Origin: Candidatus Hydrogenedentota bacterium | GTDB lineage: Bacteria; Hydrogenedentota; Hydrogenedentia; Hydrogenedentales; SLHB01 | DNA length: 9,748 bases | Direction: 5' to 3' | Assembly: GCA_007130675.1 (NCBI GenBank) | Contig: SLSB01000143.1 | Coordinates: 1 to 9,748, forward strand | Shown: one piece after another, positions 1 to 6,453 of the stretch | How positions within the stretch are numbered: the stretch's first letter is position 1 | Layout of the letters: every line of letters begins with the position of its first letter | The notes under the pieces: generated by a model | The model's input: only the letters and a program-made list of their open reading frames with translations | Database searches by the model: none | What the model was told of the DNA's origin: nothing | Program-made: the position numbers and the translations under genes

Positions 1-1606
1 GGAACAGCTCGATGAACGAAAGGACATTGTCCACCGAATAGGTTTCCCAGTAGTCGTAGTACTGCTCGATAGTTGCGGCCGCGGGACCGAACGCCGAGAA
101 GAATTCGTCACGTATGCCGGCGATATCGAGTTCCGGGTCAGTCATGAGGCGCAGGTGCAGATAGAGACGCGGACCTTGTGTCGCCCATTGCCCGGTGAGC
201 GAATCGAAGCGCGCGCCTTCCATCCCGTGCCGGTACGCAAACTGGAAGAATTCGCCCGACTGCCATGTATCGAAATGCGGAAGGACATAGCCGTCGTGGA
301 GGTAGTTGGGGCGGTATCCTATGCGGATGCCCGTGCGTTTCCAGCCAAGCCACTGTTCCTCGACCCACTCGAGGGCCTCGCCGGGCATCGGGAACCACCT
401 GAGGTGCGGATCCTGCCACTGCACAAACTCGGCGTAGATGTTTTTGTTGAGCTGGATGTCCAGCACCGGCGCGGTGAACTCGTTCTCGAATAGAAACGAG
501 CCCGAGACGCGCACGTGTGGGTTGCGTTCGGCCGCTTTCTCCTGCATGACCTTCCAAAATCGCGCATACCGATCCGAGGTGGGACCCGTGAACGTCTCAG
601 CCGTGCGCGTGTCTCCTTCGTACATCGCTGTGGCGAACCAGGGAACCGTTTCGGGCTGGGGGCCGTCCCAAGCCCGGCAATTCTCACAAATGCAGCGGCC
701 GGGCCGGTCCACCGAACCCAGGCGCAGCCAGCTTTCGCCGTCCCATTGCTCGAGGATATGCTCCTGCAGTTCCTCATTGGTGATGCACATCTCGACCTCG
801 GAAAAATCCGGGTTCGGGTGGCCGCGAGTACCGTCGGCGCGCAGCATGAACCACTCGGGATGCTCCTCTCCGAACCGCCGCCACCAGCCCGAGAAGGTAT
901 GGCCCGTCGGGGGTTTGGCGTCCATGCCGCCCATGCGGTGCCGCCGCAGAAACACGTTGAGAGCGTTGGCGTAGTCAACCAGCACGTCCCGGCTGAAGCC
1001 GAGGCGGGCGTCAATATCTTCGTGGGCTTCTGCCCCGCCAATGAAACGGCGAATGGGCGACCAGACCAGCTCGCGGAAGTGCAGTGCGGGCGCGACGGTG
1101 CGGTTGATGGCCGGAATCTCGATGGTGTCGGTCCGCGGCACATAGACGCCCAATTCGCCGGGCCACAACCAGCGCACGCCCGCCGCTTCCCCGAGAAACT
1201 CATACACGCCGAACAGCGTGCCCGCATTCGGGTTGTTTGGGTCGAACGGATCGCCGTCGTCTTCCCGGCCCACGATAAACAGGTCGTTGCCGACCGAACG
1301 CAACACAAACGTCTCGCGCGGCAGCCGGTCCGGGTCGATATCCTCGCGCAGGGCTTCCTCTGTTGCGCCAATGTAGACGCGGGTGTGCACGTCCATCGGG
1401 ACTTCTGGTTCAGACAGAATCTCGAGGCGCACGCCCGTAGCCTTCTCGACATGCGCAACCAGCTCGTCGGCGGCATACCGGGCGGTCGCAGTTGCGTCGG
1501 CGGCAATGATCACCACCGCGTTCGCCTCGCCATTCTTGACCAGACTCACATGGGGCGTTCCAGCAGCGGAAACAACAGTAAGCAGCGTCGCAAGCACGGC
1601 AGTCAT
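1..1606 (-). CDS. Exported DUF4838 domain protein (3' end cut by window edge)
   Basis: Open for 535 codons to the left edge with no stop, so the C terminus is missing. The N terminus (residues 1-15) is hydrophobic and ends in SAAG, consistent with export, although it lacks a basic n-region. Residues ~38-165 resemble the alpha-glucuronidase/GH20-type N-terminal domain: ARYAADELVAHVEKATG, then VYIGAT, then GTLFGVYEFLGEAAGVRWL. Residues ~170-520 match DUF4838, with EEHPEWFMLRADGTRG, a CITNEEL segment, and the Cys pair in RCICENC (305-310); the tail DPELDIAGIRDEFFSAFG is also typical. The family is found in polysaccharide-degradation loci and is suspected to be glycosidase-like, but no activity is established to my knowledge. 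Start: ATG at 1606 has AGAGGGG nine bases upstream. In-frame ATGs at 1636 and 1660 exist; 1636 would lengthen the hydrophobic stretch (ILLMTAVLATLLTVV) and stays possible. An 837-nt repeat-filled gap separates it from the GH99-like gene upstream. Confidence 0.9.
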   Translation of the reverse strand, partial: MTAVLATLLTVVSAAGTPHVSLVKNGEANAVVIIAADATATARYAADELVAHVEKATGVRLEILSEPEVPMDVHTRVYIGATEEALREDIDPDRLPRETFVLRSVGNDLFIVGREDDGDPFDPNNPNAGTLFGVYEFLGEAAGVRWLWPGELGVYVPRTDTIEIPAINRTVAPALHFRELVWSPIRRFIGGAEAHEDIDARLGFSRDVLVDYANALNVFLRRHRMGGMDAKPPTGHTFSGWWRRFGEEHPEWFMLRADGTRGHPNPDFSEVEMCITNEELQEHILEQWDGESWLRLGSVDRPGRCICENCRAWDGPQPETVPWFATAMYEGDTRTAETFTGPTSDRYARFWKVMQEKAAERNPHVRVSGSFLFENEFTAPVLDIQLNKNIYAEFVQWQDPHLRWFPMPGEALEWVEEQWLGWKRTGIRIGYRPNYLHDGYVLPHFDTWQSGEFFQFAYRHGMEGARFDSLTGQWATQGPRLYLHLRLMTDPELDIAGIRDEFFSAFGPAAATIEQYYDYWETYSVDNVLSFIELF

Positions 1607-1615
1607 GAGCAAAAT

Positions 1616-1622
1616 CCCCTCT
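1616..1622 (-). promoter_or_regulatory. Ribosome binding site for the DUF4838 gene
   Basis: On the minus strand AGAGGGG lies nine bases before the ATG at 1606. It is the main reason for choosing this start over the in-frame ATGs at 1636 and 1660, which have no purine-rich motif at a suitable distance. Confidence 0.5.
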
Positions 1623-1678
1623 GTTTCGGCCCGCATTTTCGCAAGGACGGACCACAGCATCTCGATGCGATTAGGTTC

Positions 1679-1707
1679 ATTGTATCCATGTTGACTGGCA
1701 TTGTGAA
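1679..1707 (-). promoter_or_regulatory. Candidate sigma70-type promoter for the DUF4838 gene
   Basis: On the minus strand TTCACA (1707-1702) and TACAAT (1684-1679) are separated by exactly 17 bases. Each hexamer matches five of six bases of the E. coli sigma70 consensus. Transcription would begin near 1672 and leave a leader of about 66 bases before the ATG at 1606. That makes the alternative start at 1660 unlikely. The promoter lies between the gene and the repeat mosaic, so the gene probably does not depend on read-through from the GH99-like gene. Assignment is by consensus only. Confidence 0.5.
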
Positions 1708-1727
1708 GGCGGAATCAAGGGGAGCCA

Positions 1728-1780
1728 TTTGGAGTGCGGTGGCTTGCCGCCGCTTTGGTTTCGCCCGGCTTGCCGGGCGG
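1728..1780 (+). repeat. 53-nt double-hairpin repeat, copy 1
   Basis: It begins TTTGGAGTGC and holds two short palindromes: GGTGGC-TT-GCCGCC (one G-T wobble if read as RNA) and CGCCCGGC-TT-GCCGGGCG. Copy 2 at 6454-6506 lies in the same orientation and differs at four of 53 positions. Three of these lie in the first palindrome, where pairing is kept. Positions 1729-1756 also match an inverted copy at 6555-6582 with one mismatch. The spread of copies and the palindromes fit a REP-like mobile repeat family. Confidence 0.8.
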
Positions 1781-1813
1781 GACATCATGGTGTGGTCTGC
1801 GAGTGCCTCCGCG

Positions 1814-1864
1814 GCGGCACGGTCCCGACCAAGCCGCTCTTCCGACCGCAAGGTCTCCAACGCC
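1814..1864 (+). repeat. Direct repeat bracketing the hairpin mosaic, copy 1
   Basis: GCGGCAC, a CCCGAC segment, GCCGCTCTT, GGTCTCC and CGCC occur in the same order here and at 2342-2384. This copy carries about eight extra bases before GGTCTCC. Read on the minus strand both copies would translate to an ERL(G/S)RDRAAA-like peptide, which probably explains spurious ORFs here. The two copies flank all the hairpins between 1881 and 2317. Confidence 0.75.
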
Positions 1865-1880
1865 CGTCTCCGGTCGTAGC

Positions 1881-2024
1881 ACGGGCATCTTGCCCGTAGA
1901 AGACGGCTATGCTGTGTGTCCCGCGCCTTCGGCGTTCGGGAGCCGCCCTTGGCTTGTGCTCCGGTGTAGCGTCCGCCCTTGTGGCGGACGTCCGGGATCC
2001 CGGACGTCCCGCGTGACGCGGGAC
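1881..2024. repeat. Chain of short perfect hairpins (GQDARAT-type repeat region)
   Basis: Successive inverted repeats: ACGGGCA-TCT-TGCCCGT (1881-1897, 7 bp), CGCC-TTC-GGCG (1924-1934), GTCCGCC-CTTGT-GGCGGAC (1971-1989, 7 bp; the loop is 1978-1982), a perfect 20-bp palindrome ACGTCCGGGA/TCCCGGACGT (1988-2007), and GTCCCGCG-TGA-CGCGGGAC (2006-2024, 8 bp). The last three overlap by one or two bases, so they could refold into each other. On the minus strand the first part translates to FYGQDARAT, a peptide I recall from spurious ORFs in Planctomycetes- and Verrucomicrobia-like genomes. This is repeat DNA, not a gene. Confidence 0.8.
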
Positions 2025-2094
2025 CAGGCGCCACAAACCCACGCAGCTCCGCCTGTTATTCTCCACATGCGGGTCAGGTTTTGTCCGTTCTTGA

Positions 2095-2317
2095 GAGTGC
2101 CGCAGGCACGTCATACATTAGCCCCGGATGGAAATCCGGGGAATGGGCATCCACACAAGAATCCGAGTCCCGAAGGGACGGCAGAGCCGTCACATTCAAA
2201 ATCAGATCAGACTCGCATTGGATGTTGTTCTGCCGTCCCTACAGGGACTCATTTTCTGTTGAGATTCCTTTTCCCCGGGTTGCCACCGGGCTGGATTCTA
2301 CCGTGCCTTCGGCACTC
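2095..2317. repeat. Mirror-image array of six hairpins (large imperfect inverted repeat)
   Basis: Hairpins in order: A GTGCC-GCA-GGCAC (2097-2109); B CCCCGGAT-GGAA-ATCCGGGG (2122-2141); C GTCCC-GAA-GGGAC (2167-2179); C' GTCCC-TACA-GGGAC (2235-2248); B' CCCGG-GTTGCCA-CCGGG (2274-2290); A' GTGCC-TTC-GGCAC (2303-2315). The A/A', B/B' and C/C' pairs are all centred within one base of 2207. C (2165-2185) is also the near-complete reverse complement of C' (2229-2250), including the GGCAGA tail; they differ only in the loop. A further hairpin GACGGC-AGA-GCCGTC (2177-2191) competes with C. The layout resembles a BIME made of inverted REP units, or a non-autonomous hairpin element; no transposase is in the window. 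Confidence 0.85.
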
Positions 2318-2341
2318 CCGGAAGCGTGACCGGGGCCCGCT

Positions 2342-2384
2342 GCGGCACGATCCCGACTGAGCCGCTCTTTCGGTCTCCAGCGCC
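2342..2384 (+). repeat. Direct repeat bracketing the hairpin mosaic, copy 2
   Basis: Second copy of the element at 1814-1864, in the same orientation and about eight bases shorter (GCCGCTCTT runs almost directly into CGGTCTCC). It lies 24 bases beyond the last hairpin of the mirror-image array and about 60 bases downstream of the GH99-like stop codon on the minus strand. Confidence 0.75.
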
Positions 2385-2443
2385 TATTCGCATCCGCGAT
2401 ACTGCCGGAAATGGTCACCAGATGACGTTCACCGCCGTGCAGT

Positions 2444-4261
2444 CTACTCTGCCACACCATATCGGTAATTCCACCGCCGGTTGGGGGCGGTGTCGCCGTT
2501 GACGCCAAGTTCGTGAACCCCGTCAAAACTCTGGATGTTGTCAGCCCATTTGAAATCAAACGCGGGAGCGCCGTCGGTCTCGCCCACGAGCGCACGGGGA
2601 ATGGCGAGTTCCATACCGTTGCCGTTGACGCGGTATTCCGACGTGCCGAAAGGTTCCCAGTCCCCATCTTTCCATGTCTTGACGGTTGTTTCGGTATCGC
2701 TGGTTACCTCGAGGTTGACGATGTAGTCGTAGCCAAGCCAGCCGGTTGAAGCGTCCTGATCGATGTCCAGCAACAGCAGCATCCAATAGGGATCAGTGTG
2801 CGGCGAGATCGGCTCAGCCGTTTGCACAAAGAAAAACAGATATTCGTCATCGTAGGCGGCTTTGGAAATCACGAAATCGTTGCGTCCTGTGTCATTCCGG
2901 TACACGAGGTCCCCGTACCCGGGATGGTCGCGGTGCGTCACGTCGCCGATGGTATCCCTGTATTCAGGTGTAACCTCCTGCCAGTCGTCAAATTCGCCGT
3001 CGATGACGATATCGCTTGGACCGTTCGCGGTGGGCCGCGGCCGTGCGCCTTTGAACCGGCGGACCCAGCTTGCCAACTGGTAGTAGTAGTTGTCGGTATG
3101 GCCGCCGCGCATGGGCTCGCAGTCGCGGCTGTACTCGTGATTGTATTGGTCCACAAACAAGCCGCCGGGATAGTAACAGTCGTCGTCGGTGTAGATGTGC
3201 CATTCGGTGTAACGGCCGGCAACCCACTCGTTCCACCCTGTTACGAAAATGAACTTGGGGTCGACCTCCATTGCGCGCCGCCACTGTTCGTCGAAATTGA
3301 GTCCCAGATTGACCGCGCCCTCGCGAAGATCCTTGGCGCCGTTATGCCAACTGCGGCCCATCGCGCCGTCCTTGTGGGCCATCGGGGCGGGGCCGGGCGT
3401 ATCCGGCAACGCATTCTGGGCAACACCCACGCTCATCTGCTCGGCCTCGCCCGCGCTGTTCTCGAACACATGCTGCGGATGCACCTCGAGCCAGCTCCAC
3501 TGGTCAGGCCCATCGGGTCCCATCCAGTAGTCGGGCATGGGCCGCCGGAATGTGAAGAAGTCGAGCATTTCTTCGTTCTCGATGAACATGGTGTTGGCGA
3601 GAATCAGCGGTTTTCCTTCCCACATGAACCAGAGATCACGCCAGAGGCCCGGTTTGTAGAGGTCTACCCAGAACCGGTTGATCACCTCGGTAGGATCCCA
3701 GAACGGCGTAATGAAACCGATGTAAGGCGTGCGGTTGCCTTCCGCGCGCATGGCAGTATATTCGCGGCAAAGAGCCTCGTATTCATCCTTCCACGTCCAG
3801 GGGGGATTCGTCGTGTCGAAGAAGACGACGTCGATCCCCGCATCGGCGAGCATGCTTGCGTGCTTTCGAATGACAAAGGCGTCCGTCATCTGGTAGTACC
3901 CGAGTTCCGGCTCGCCCCAATGGTGCGCGGCCCTTCGTTCCGGCCATTCGACCACGCCATCTCTGGCGGTGGCGAGGATCTTGGTGTTGTCGTACGGACC
4001 AGCCCGATTGGCCGTATGCCAGGTCCAATAGAAAATGCCCACCCACTTCTCCGGCCTCGGGGAACCCGTCTCCTCAAATCCGGGCACTTCACGGCCCAAT
4101 GCGTCGGTGGCCACCCAGGTATCGGCAAAGGTGTCGGCGTCGGTGTAAGGCGCACCGGCGAACGCTTCGGCGGCAACCGGCAGACACGCTCCCATCGCGA
4201 GTGCGCCAATCGTGAGTAGAAGTCGAAGTGAGACAAGCGTGACCATAGATGCGCGTGTCAT
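2444..4261 (-). CDS. Exported GH99-like protein with C-terminal CBM9-like domain
   Basis: 605 residues, complete. The N terminus has a basic MTRAS plus a hydrophobic segment to about residue 33. It could be cleaved after AEA, or at Cys26 as a lipoprotein (MGAC is a weak lipobox). Residues ~70-405 match GH71/GH99-like TIM-barrel proteins: WVGIFYWTWH (73-82), GPYDNTKIL, YQMTDAFVIRKHASMLADAGID (123-144) followed by VVFFDTTN, FIFVTGWNEW (337-346), and the family tail GGHTDNYYYQLASWVRRFKG (386-405). Residues ~416-605 form a beta-rich CBM9/DOMON-like domain starting with the usual IDGEFDDW (419-426). The probable role is binding or cleaving an alpha-linked glycan outside the cytoplasm; I cannot confirm catalytic acids. 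A perfect AGGAGG eight bases before the ATG fixes the start. It follows the MFS gene by 106 nt, with a candidate promoter in the gap. Confidence 0.92.
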   Translation of the reverse strand: MTRASMVTLVSLRLLLTIGALAMGACLPVAAEAFAGAPYTDADTFADTWVATDALGREVPGFEETGSPRPEKWVGIFYWTWHTANRAGPYDNTKILATARDGVVEWPERRAAHHWGEPELGYYQMTDAFVIRKHASMLADAGIDVVFFDTTNPPWTWKDEYEALCREYTAMRAEGNRTPYIGFITPFWDPTEVINRFWVDLYKPGLWRDLWFMWEGKPLILANTMFIENEEMLDFFTFRRPMPDYWMGPDGPDQWSWLEVHPQHVFENSAGEAEQMSVGVAQNALPDTPGPAPMAHKDGAMGRSWHNGAKDLREGAVNLGLNFDEQWRRAMEVDPKFIFVTGWNEWVAGRYTEWHIYTDDDCYYPGGLFVDQYNHEYSRDCEPMRGGHTDNYYYQLASWVRRFKGARPRPTANGPSDIVIDGEFDDWQEVTPEYRDTIGDVTHRDHPGYGDLVYRNDTGRNDFVISKAAYDDEYLFFFVQTAEPISPHTDPYWMLLLLDIDQDASTGWLGYDYIVNLEVTSDTETTVKTWKDGDWEPFGTSEYRVNGNGMELAIPRALVGETDGAPAFDFKWADNIQSFDGVHELGVNGDTAPNRRWNYRYGVAE

Positions 4262-4269
4262 CGAACGAT

Positions 4270-4275
4270 CCTCCT
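4270..4275 (-). promoter_or_regulatory. Consensus ribosome binding site of the GH99-like gene
   Basis: AGGAGG on the minus strand, eight bases before the ATG at 4261. It is a perfect Shine-Dalgarno core, stronger than the sites seen before the phosphatase and MFS genes. This suggests high translation of the exported protein. Confidence 0.8.
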
Positions 4276-4321
4276 GTGTACGCTGACCGGGTCTCGTGGC
4301 GGGTATCAGTTGTCCGAATGC

Positions 4322-4350
4322 ACGGTACGTTATTGCTCGCTGCCGGTCAA
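4322..4350 (-). promoter_or_regulatory. Possible promoter before the GH99-like gene
   Basis: On the minus strand TTGACC (4350-4345; five of six consensus) is followed after 17 bases by TACCGT (4327-4322; three of six). It sits in the 106-nt gap after the MFS gene and would let the GH99-like gene be transcribed separately. The weak -10 keeps confidence low. Confidence 0.3.
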
Positions 4351-4367
4351 ATCCGGCCGCGCCCCGG

Positions 4368-5591
4368 TCATTTTACGTCTTGCTGGGCGGTCTGTTCGGG
4401 AAGCATGCTCGGAAGGGAGCCCGAGGCCACGATGGCCGGACGCGCCATGTATAAGAGTCTGCCGCTTACGGCCGCCCCGGCAACAACCACCAGGATGCTT
4501 GCGACAATGGCCGAGGTGTAGCTGGAAGACAGGTCGTACAGCCAGCCCCCGAGCCACGGCCCGGCAATCGCGGCGGCTCCATAGGCCAGAAACACCACCG
4601 GGTACACGCTGCCGACCCGCTCGGGACCGTAGCGCCAGGCCACCTTGGACGCGTACACGACGAAACATGCGCCGAATCCGAAACCAATCAGACAGGATAC
4701 GCTCACGACAACCACGGGCGTGGCTGGCAAGCAGACCAGCAAGCCCAGCCCCGCAGACAATACGCCCAGCGAAAGCGGGATGATGCGATTCCCCAGCTTA
4801 TCCGCCGTCCACCCCCATGTCACGCGGCCGGCGAAATTGCCCACGGCAAACGCACTGATACCGGCTGTCGCCAGAAGTCCAGACGCGCCACGGGACTGGA
4901 GAAGCGGATTGAGGTTGCCGATGACAAGCAATCCGGCGAATGTGCCGCAGAACATCCCCACAACCAGCGCTTGAAAAAACGGCTCGCTCAGCAATTGACC
5001 AAGCCTGGGCGGCAGTTTCGGGCGGGTGAGGGCGCACGCACTCGGCACGCGCAACACGGCCGCCGCGCATAGAATAGTGACGCCATAAACCAGACCAATC
5101 CACCGAAACACATCCAAAACATCCACACCCCGCACAAGCAGCACCTTGGTCCACGCGGACAGAACGATTGCACCACCGCCAAACCCGGCCATTGCAACGC
5201 CCGTGACGAGGCCACGGCGTTCAGGAAACCACTTCATGCAGATCGTGAGCGGGCACACGTAACCGAATCCCGTGCCGATGCCCACGATACACCCGATGCC
5301 CAGGAACAATACCAGGAACGAGCCGCCGGACAGCGAGGCTGTCAGGTATCCCGCGCCAACCATTACGCCGGCAATGCCCGCCACGAAACGAGGCCCGCGC
5401 CGCTCCAAAAGCTTGCCCGCGAAGATCATCGAAACCGTGAATACCGCGATCAGAGTGCCAAAGGTGACTTGCGTCTGCGCGGCGCTGAATCCCCACGTTT
5501 CCTGCAGGGCGGGCACGAAACTGCTCCACGCATAGAGTCCGCCGAGGCATACCTGAATGAGAACGCATGCGGTAAGAACGCGGTATCTCAT
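4368..5591 (-). CDS. OFA-type MFS transporter (12 TM)
   Basis: 407 residues, complete, very hydrophobic with about twelve transmembrane segments and a central cytoplasmic loop near residues 182-200. Inner-membrane permease. The first helix has GGLYAWSSFVPAL (17-29), loop 2-3 has LLERRGPRF (61-69), and residues 108-140 (GFGYVCPLTICMKWFPERRG then LVTGVAMAGFGGG) are typical of the oxalate/formate antiporter (OFA) family. Helix 8 carries GRVTWGWTADKLGNR (255-269). The functional lysine of OxlT in helix 11 appears to be replaced: this region reads AYGAAAIAGPWLGG (336-349) and contains no lysine. Oxalate is therefore unlikely, and the substrate is probably another small carboxylate or sugar-derived acid (inference). 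The ATG at 5591 has only a weak purine stretch (GAGAGA). It lies 45 nt after the phosphatase gene, so the two may be co-transcribed. Confidence 0.9.
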   Translation of the reverse strand: MRYRVLTACVLIQVCLGGLYAWSSFVPALQETWGFSAAQTQVTFGTLIAVFTVSMIFAGKLLERRGPRFVAGIAGVMVGAGYLTASLSGGSFLVLFLGIGCIVGIGTGFGYVCPLTICMKWFPERRGLVTGVAMAGFGGGAIVLSAWTKVLLVRGVDVLDVFRWIGLVYGVTILCAAAVLRVPSACALTRPKLPPRLGQLLSEPFFQALVVGMFCGTFAGLLVIGNLNPLLQSRGASGLLATAGISAFAVGNFAGRVTWGWTADKLGNRIIPLSLGVLSAGLGLLVCLPATPVVVVSVSCLIGFGFGACFVVYASKVAWRYGPERVGSVYPVVFLAYGAAAIAGPWLGGWLYDLSSSYTSAIVASILVVVAGAAVSGRLLYMARPAIVASGSLPSMLPEQTAQQDVK

Positions 5592-5636
5592 GCTGTCTCT
5601 CGCCCCGCGCCAGTGTTCGGGAAATATGGGTTCTGC

Positions 5637-6179
5637 TCAGCCATGGTCCGCCGAAACCTTCAGAATGTATTCCGCCGCCGCGCAGATGTCCGGTTTAATG
5701 ACCACATCAGGCAAAAGCTCATTGCGGTGGTTGGGACCGTGACCCGTCAGGACATAGACGCCGCGGCCGCCCACGTTGCGAGCGAATTCGACATCATGCG
5801 GATGGTCGCCAACGGTAAACGACGCAGGCAGATCTATCTGGTATTGCTCTGCCGCCCTGTGCAGGAAATGGGGCTTCGGTTTGATGCAGGGGCAACCATC
5901 TTCGCGAAGGTGCGGGCACACAAAGACATCCCTGATGTGAACGCCAGCCTCGGCCAGCCGCCCAACCACGTACCCGTTGACGCGCTCGGCATCTTCCTCC
6001 GTGATTTCGCCTTTCGCAATGCCCGACTGGTTCGTCACGATGAACAGCACAAACTCTTCCTGCAATCGCTTCAGCGCATCGAACGCCCCGGGGATAAACA
6101 CCGCCTGGGAAGGCGTGCTCAAGTGCCCGCCATCTTCGATTATCGTGCCGTCTCGATCCAGAAACACGGCTTTCGGCAT
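5637..6179 (-). CDS. HAD-IIIA phosphatase, GmhB/HisB-N type
   Basis: 180 residues, the normal length for D-glycero-D-manno-heptose 1,7-bisphosphate 7-phosphatases. All HAD motifs are visible: the nucleophile Asp8 and acid Asp10 in FLDRDGT (6-12), TNQSG (49-53), the lysine motif KPKP (100-103), and GDHPHD (124-129). The zinc ligands of the GmhB group are present as Cys88, His90, Cys96 and Cys98 (CPHLREDGCPC). The loop between the ligand pairs is short, and Ile99 replaces the Arg of the usual CRKPKPG motif; Gly after KPKP is His. Both changes touch the substrate-specificity region, so the natural substrate may not be heptose bisphosphate. A histidinol-phosphatase-like or other sugar-phosphatase role is possible. 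Cytoplasmic. Start ATG 6179 has GGTGGAG seven bases upstream. First gene of the likely minus-strand unit with the MFS gene. Confidence 0.9.
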   Translation of the reverse strand: MPKAVFLDRDGTIIEDGGHLSTPSQAVFIPGAFDALKRLQEEFVLFIVTNQSGIAKGEITEEDAERVNGYVVGRLAEAGVHIRDVFVCPHLREDGCPCIKPKPHFLHRAAEQYQIDLPASFTVGDHPHDVEFARNVGGRGVYVLTGHGPNHRNELLPDVVIKPDICAAAEYILKVSADHG

Positions 6180-6324
6180 GCTATTGCTCCACCGCCAGTT
6201 GCGTTATCGCAAGTCCGCGCATGTTGTCTACTCTAGTGACGCAGAACAAATCGGGAAAAGGGTCGCAGAGGGTCCACGGTCAGGTAGCTCTGAAAGCAGT
6301 TGCCGCTCTTTCAACCGGGCCCAA

Positions 6325-6354
6325 TTTATACCACATTTGCTCCGCTGGCTGCAA
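6325..6354 (-). promoter_or_regulatory. Possible promoter for the phosphatase-MFS unit
   Basis: On the minus strand TTGCAG (6354-6349) and TATAAA (6330-6325) lie 18 bases apart. The -10 matches five of six consensus bases, the -35 only three. Transcription from it would give a leader of about 140 bases before the ATG at 6179. Confidence 0.3.
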
Positions 6355-6453
6355 TTTCACGAGCCGGGCATGCAGCCAACGGCGCGGAAATGGGCCGACC
6401 CGGCCCACAACCTCGAAGACGGATTTTCAACAAGGGCTGAAGGGTTCGCCATC

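Larger units (their letters stand above)
1607..2443. other. 837-bp intergenic region filled with hairpin repeats
   Basis: No credible gene is seen here. From left to right it holds the DUF4838 ribosome binding site and candidate promoter (to about 1707), a 53-nt double-hairpin repeat (1728-1780), the first copy of a direct repeat (1814-1864), a chain of short perfect hairpins (1881-2024), a spacer with no clear structure (2025-2094), a mirror-image array of six hairpins (2095-2317), and the second direct-repeat copy (2342-2384). The remaining bases to 2443 follow the GH99-like stop codon; I see no standard intrinsic terminator with a T-run. Open frames here are by-products of the repeats. Confidence 0.8.

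Noticed and set aside
319..1506. 395-codon minus-strand open frame
   Set aside because: Same strand as the DUF4838 gene but out of frame. It is rich in arginine, serine and proline, as expected of a shifted frame in GC-rich DNA.
515..1879. 454-codon plus-strand open frame
   Set aside because: It lies opposite the DUF4838 gene, whose translation matches family motifs. The plus-strand product has no recognisable domain and extends into the repeat mosaic.
1785..2114. Minus-strand frame containing FYGQDARAT
   Set aside because: It is a translation of the hairpin repeats, interrupted by palindromes, and is not a conserved protein.
1881..2317. CRISPR array
   Set aside because: The units are palindromes of different sequence and spacing, not identical direct repeats with unique spacers, and no cas gene is present.
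2798..4219. 473-codon plus-strand open frame
   Set aside because: Exact antisense of the GH99-like gene, which has a consensus ribosome binding site, a signal peptide and domain motifs; this frame has none.
4328..4367. Intrinsic terminator after the MFS gene
   Set aside because: Only a five-base stem GCCGG-ATTTGA-CCGGC without a T-run is present in this gap.
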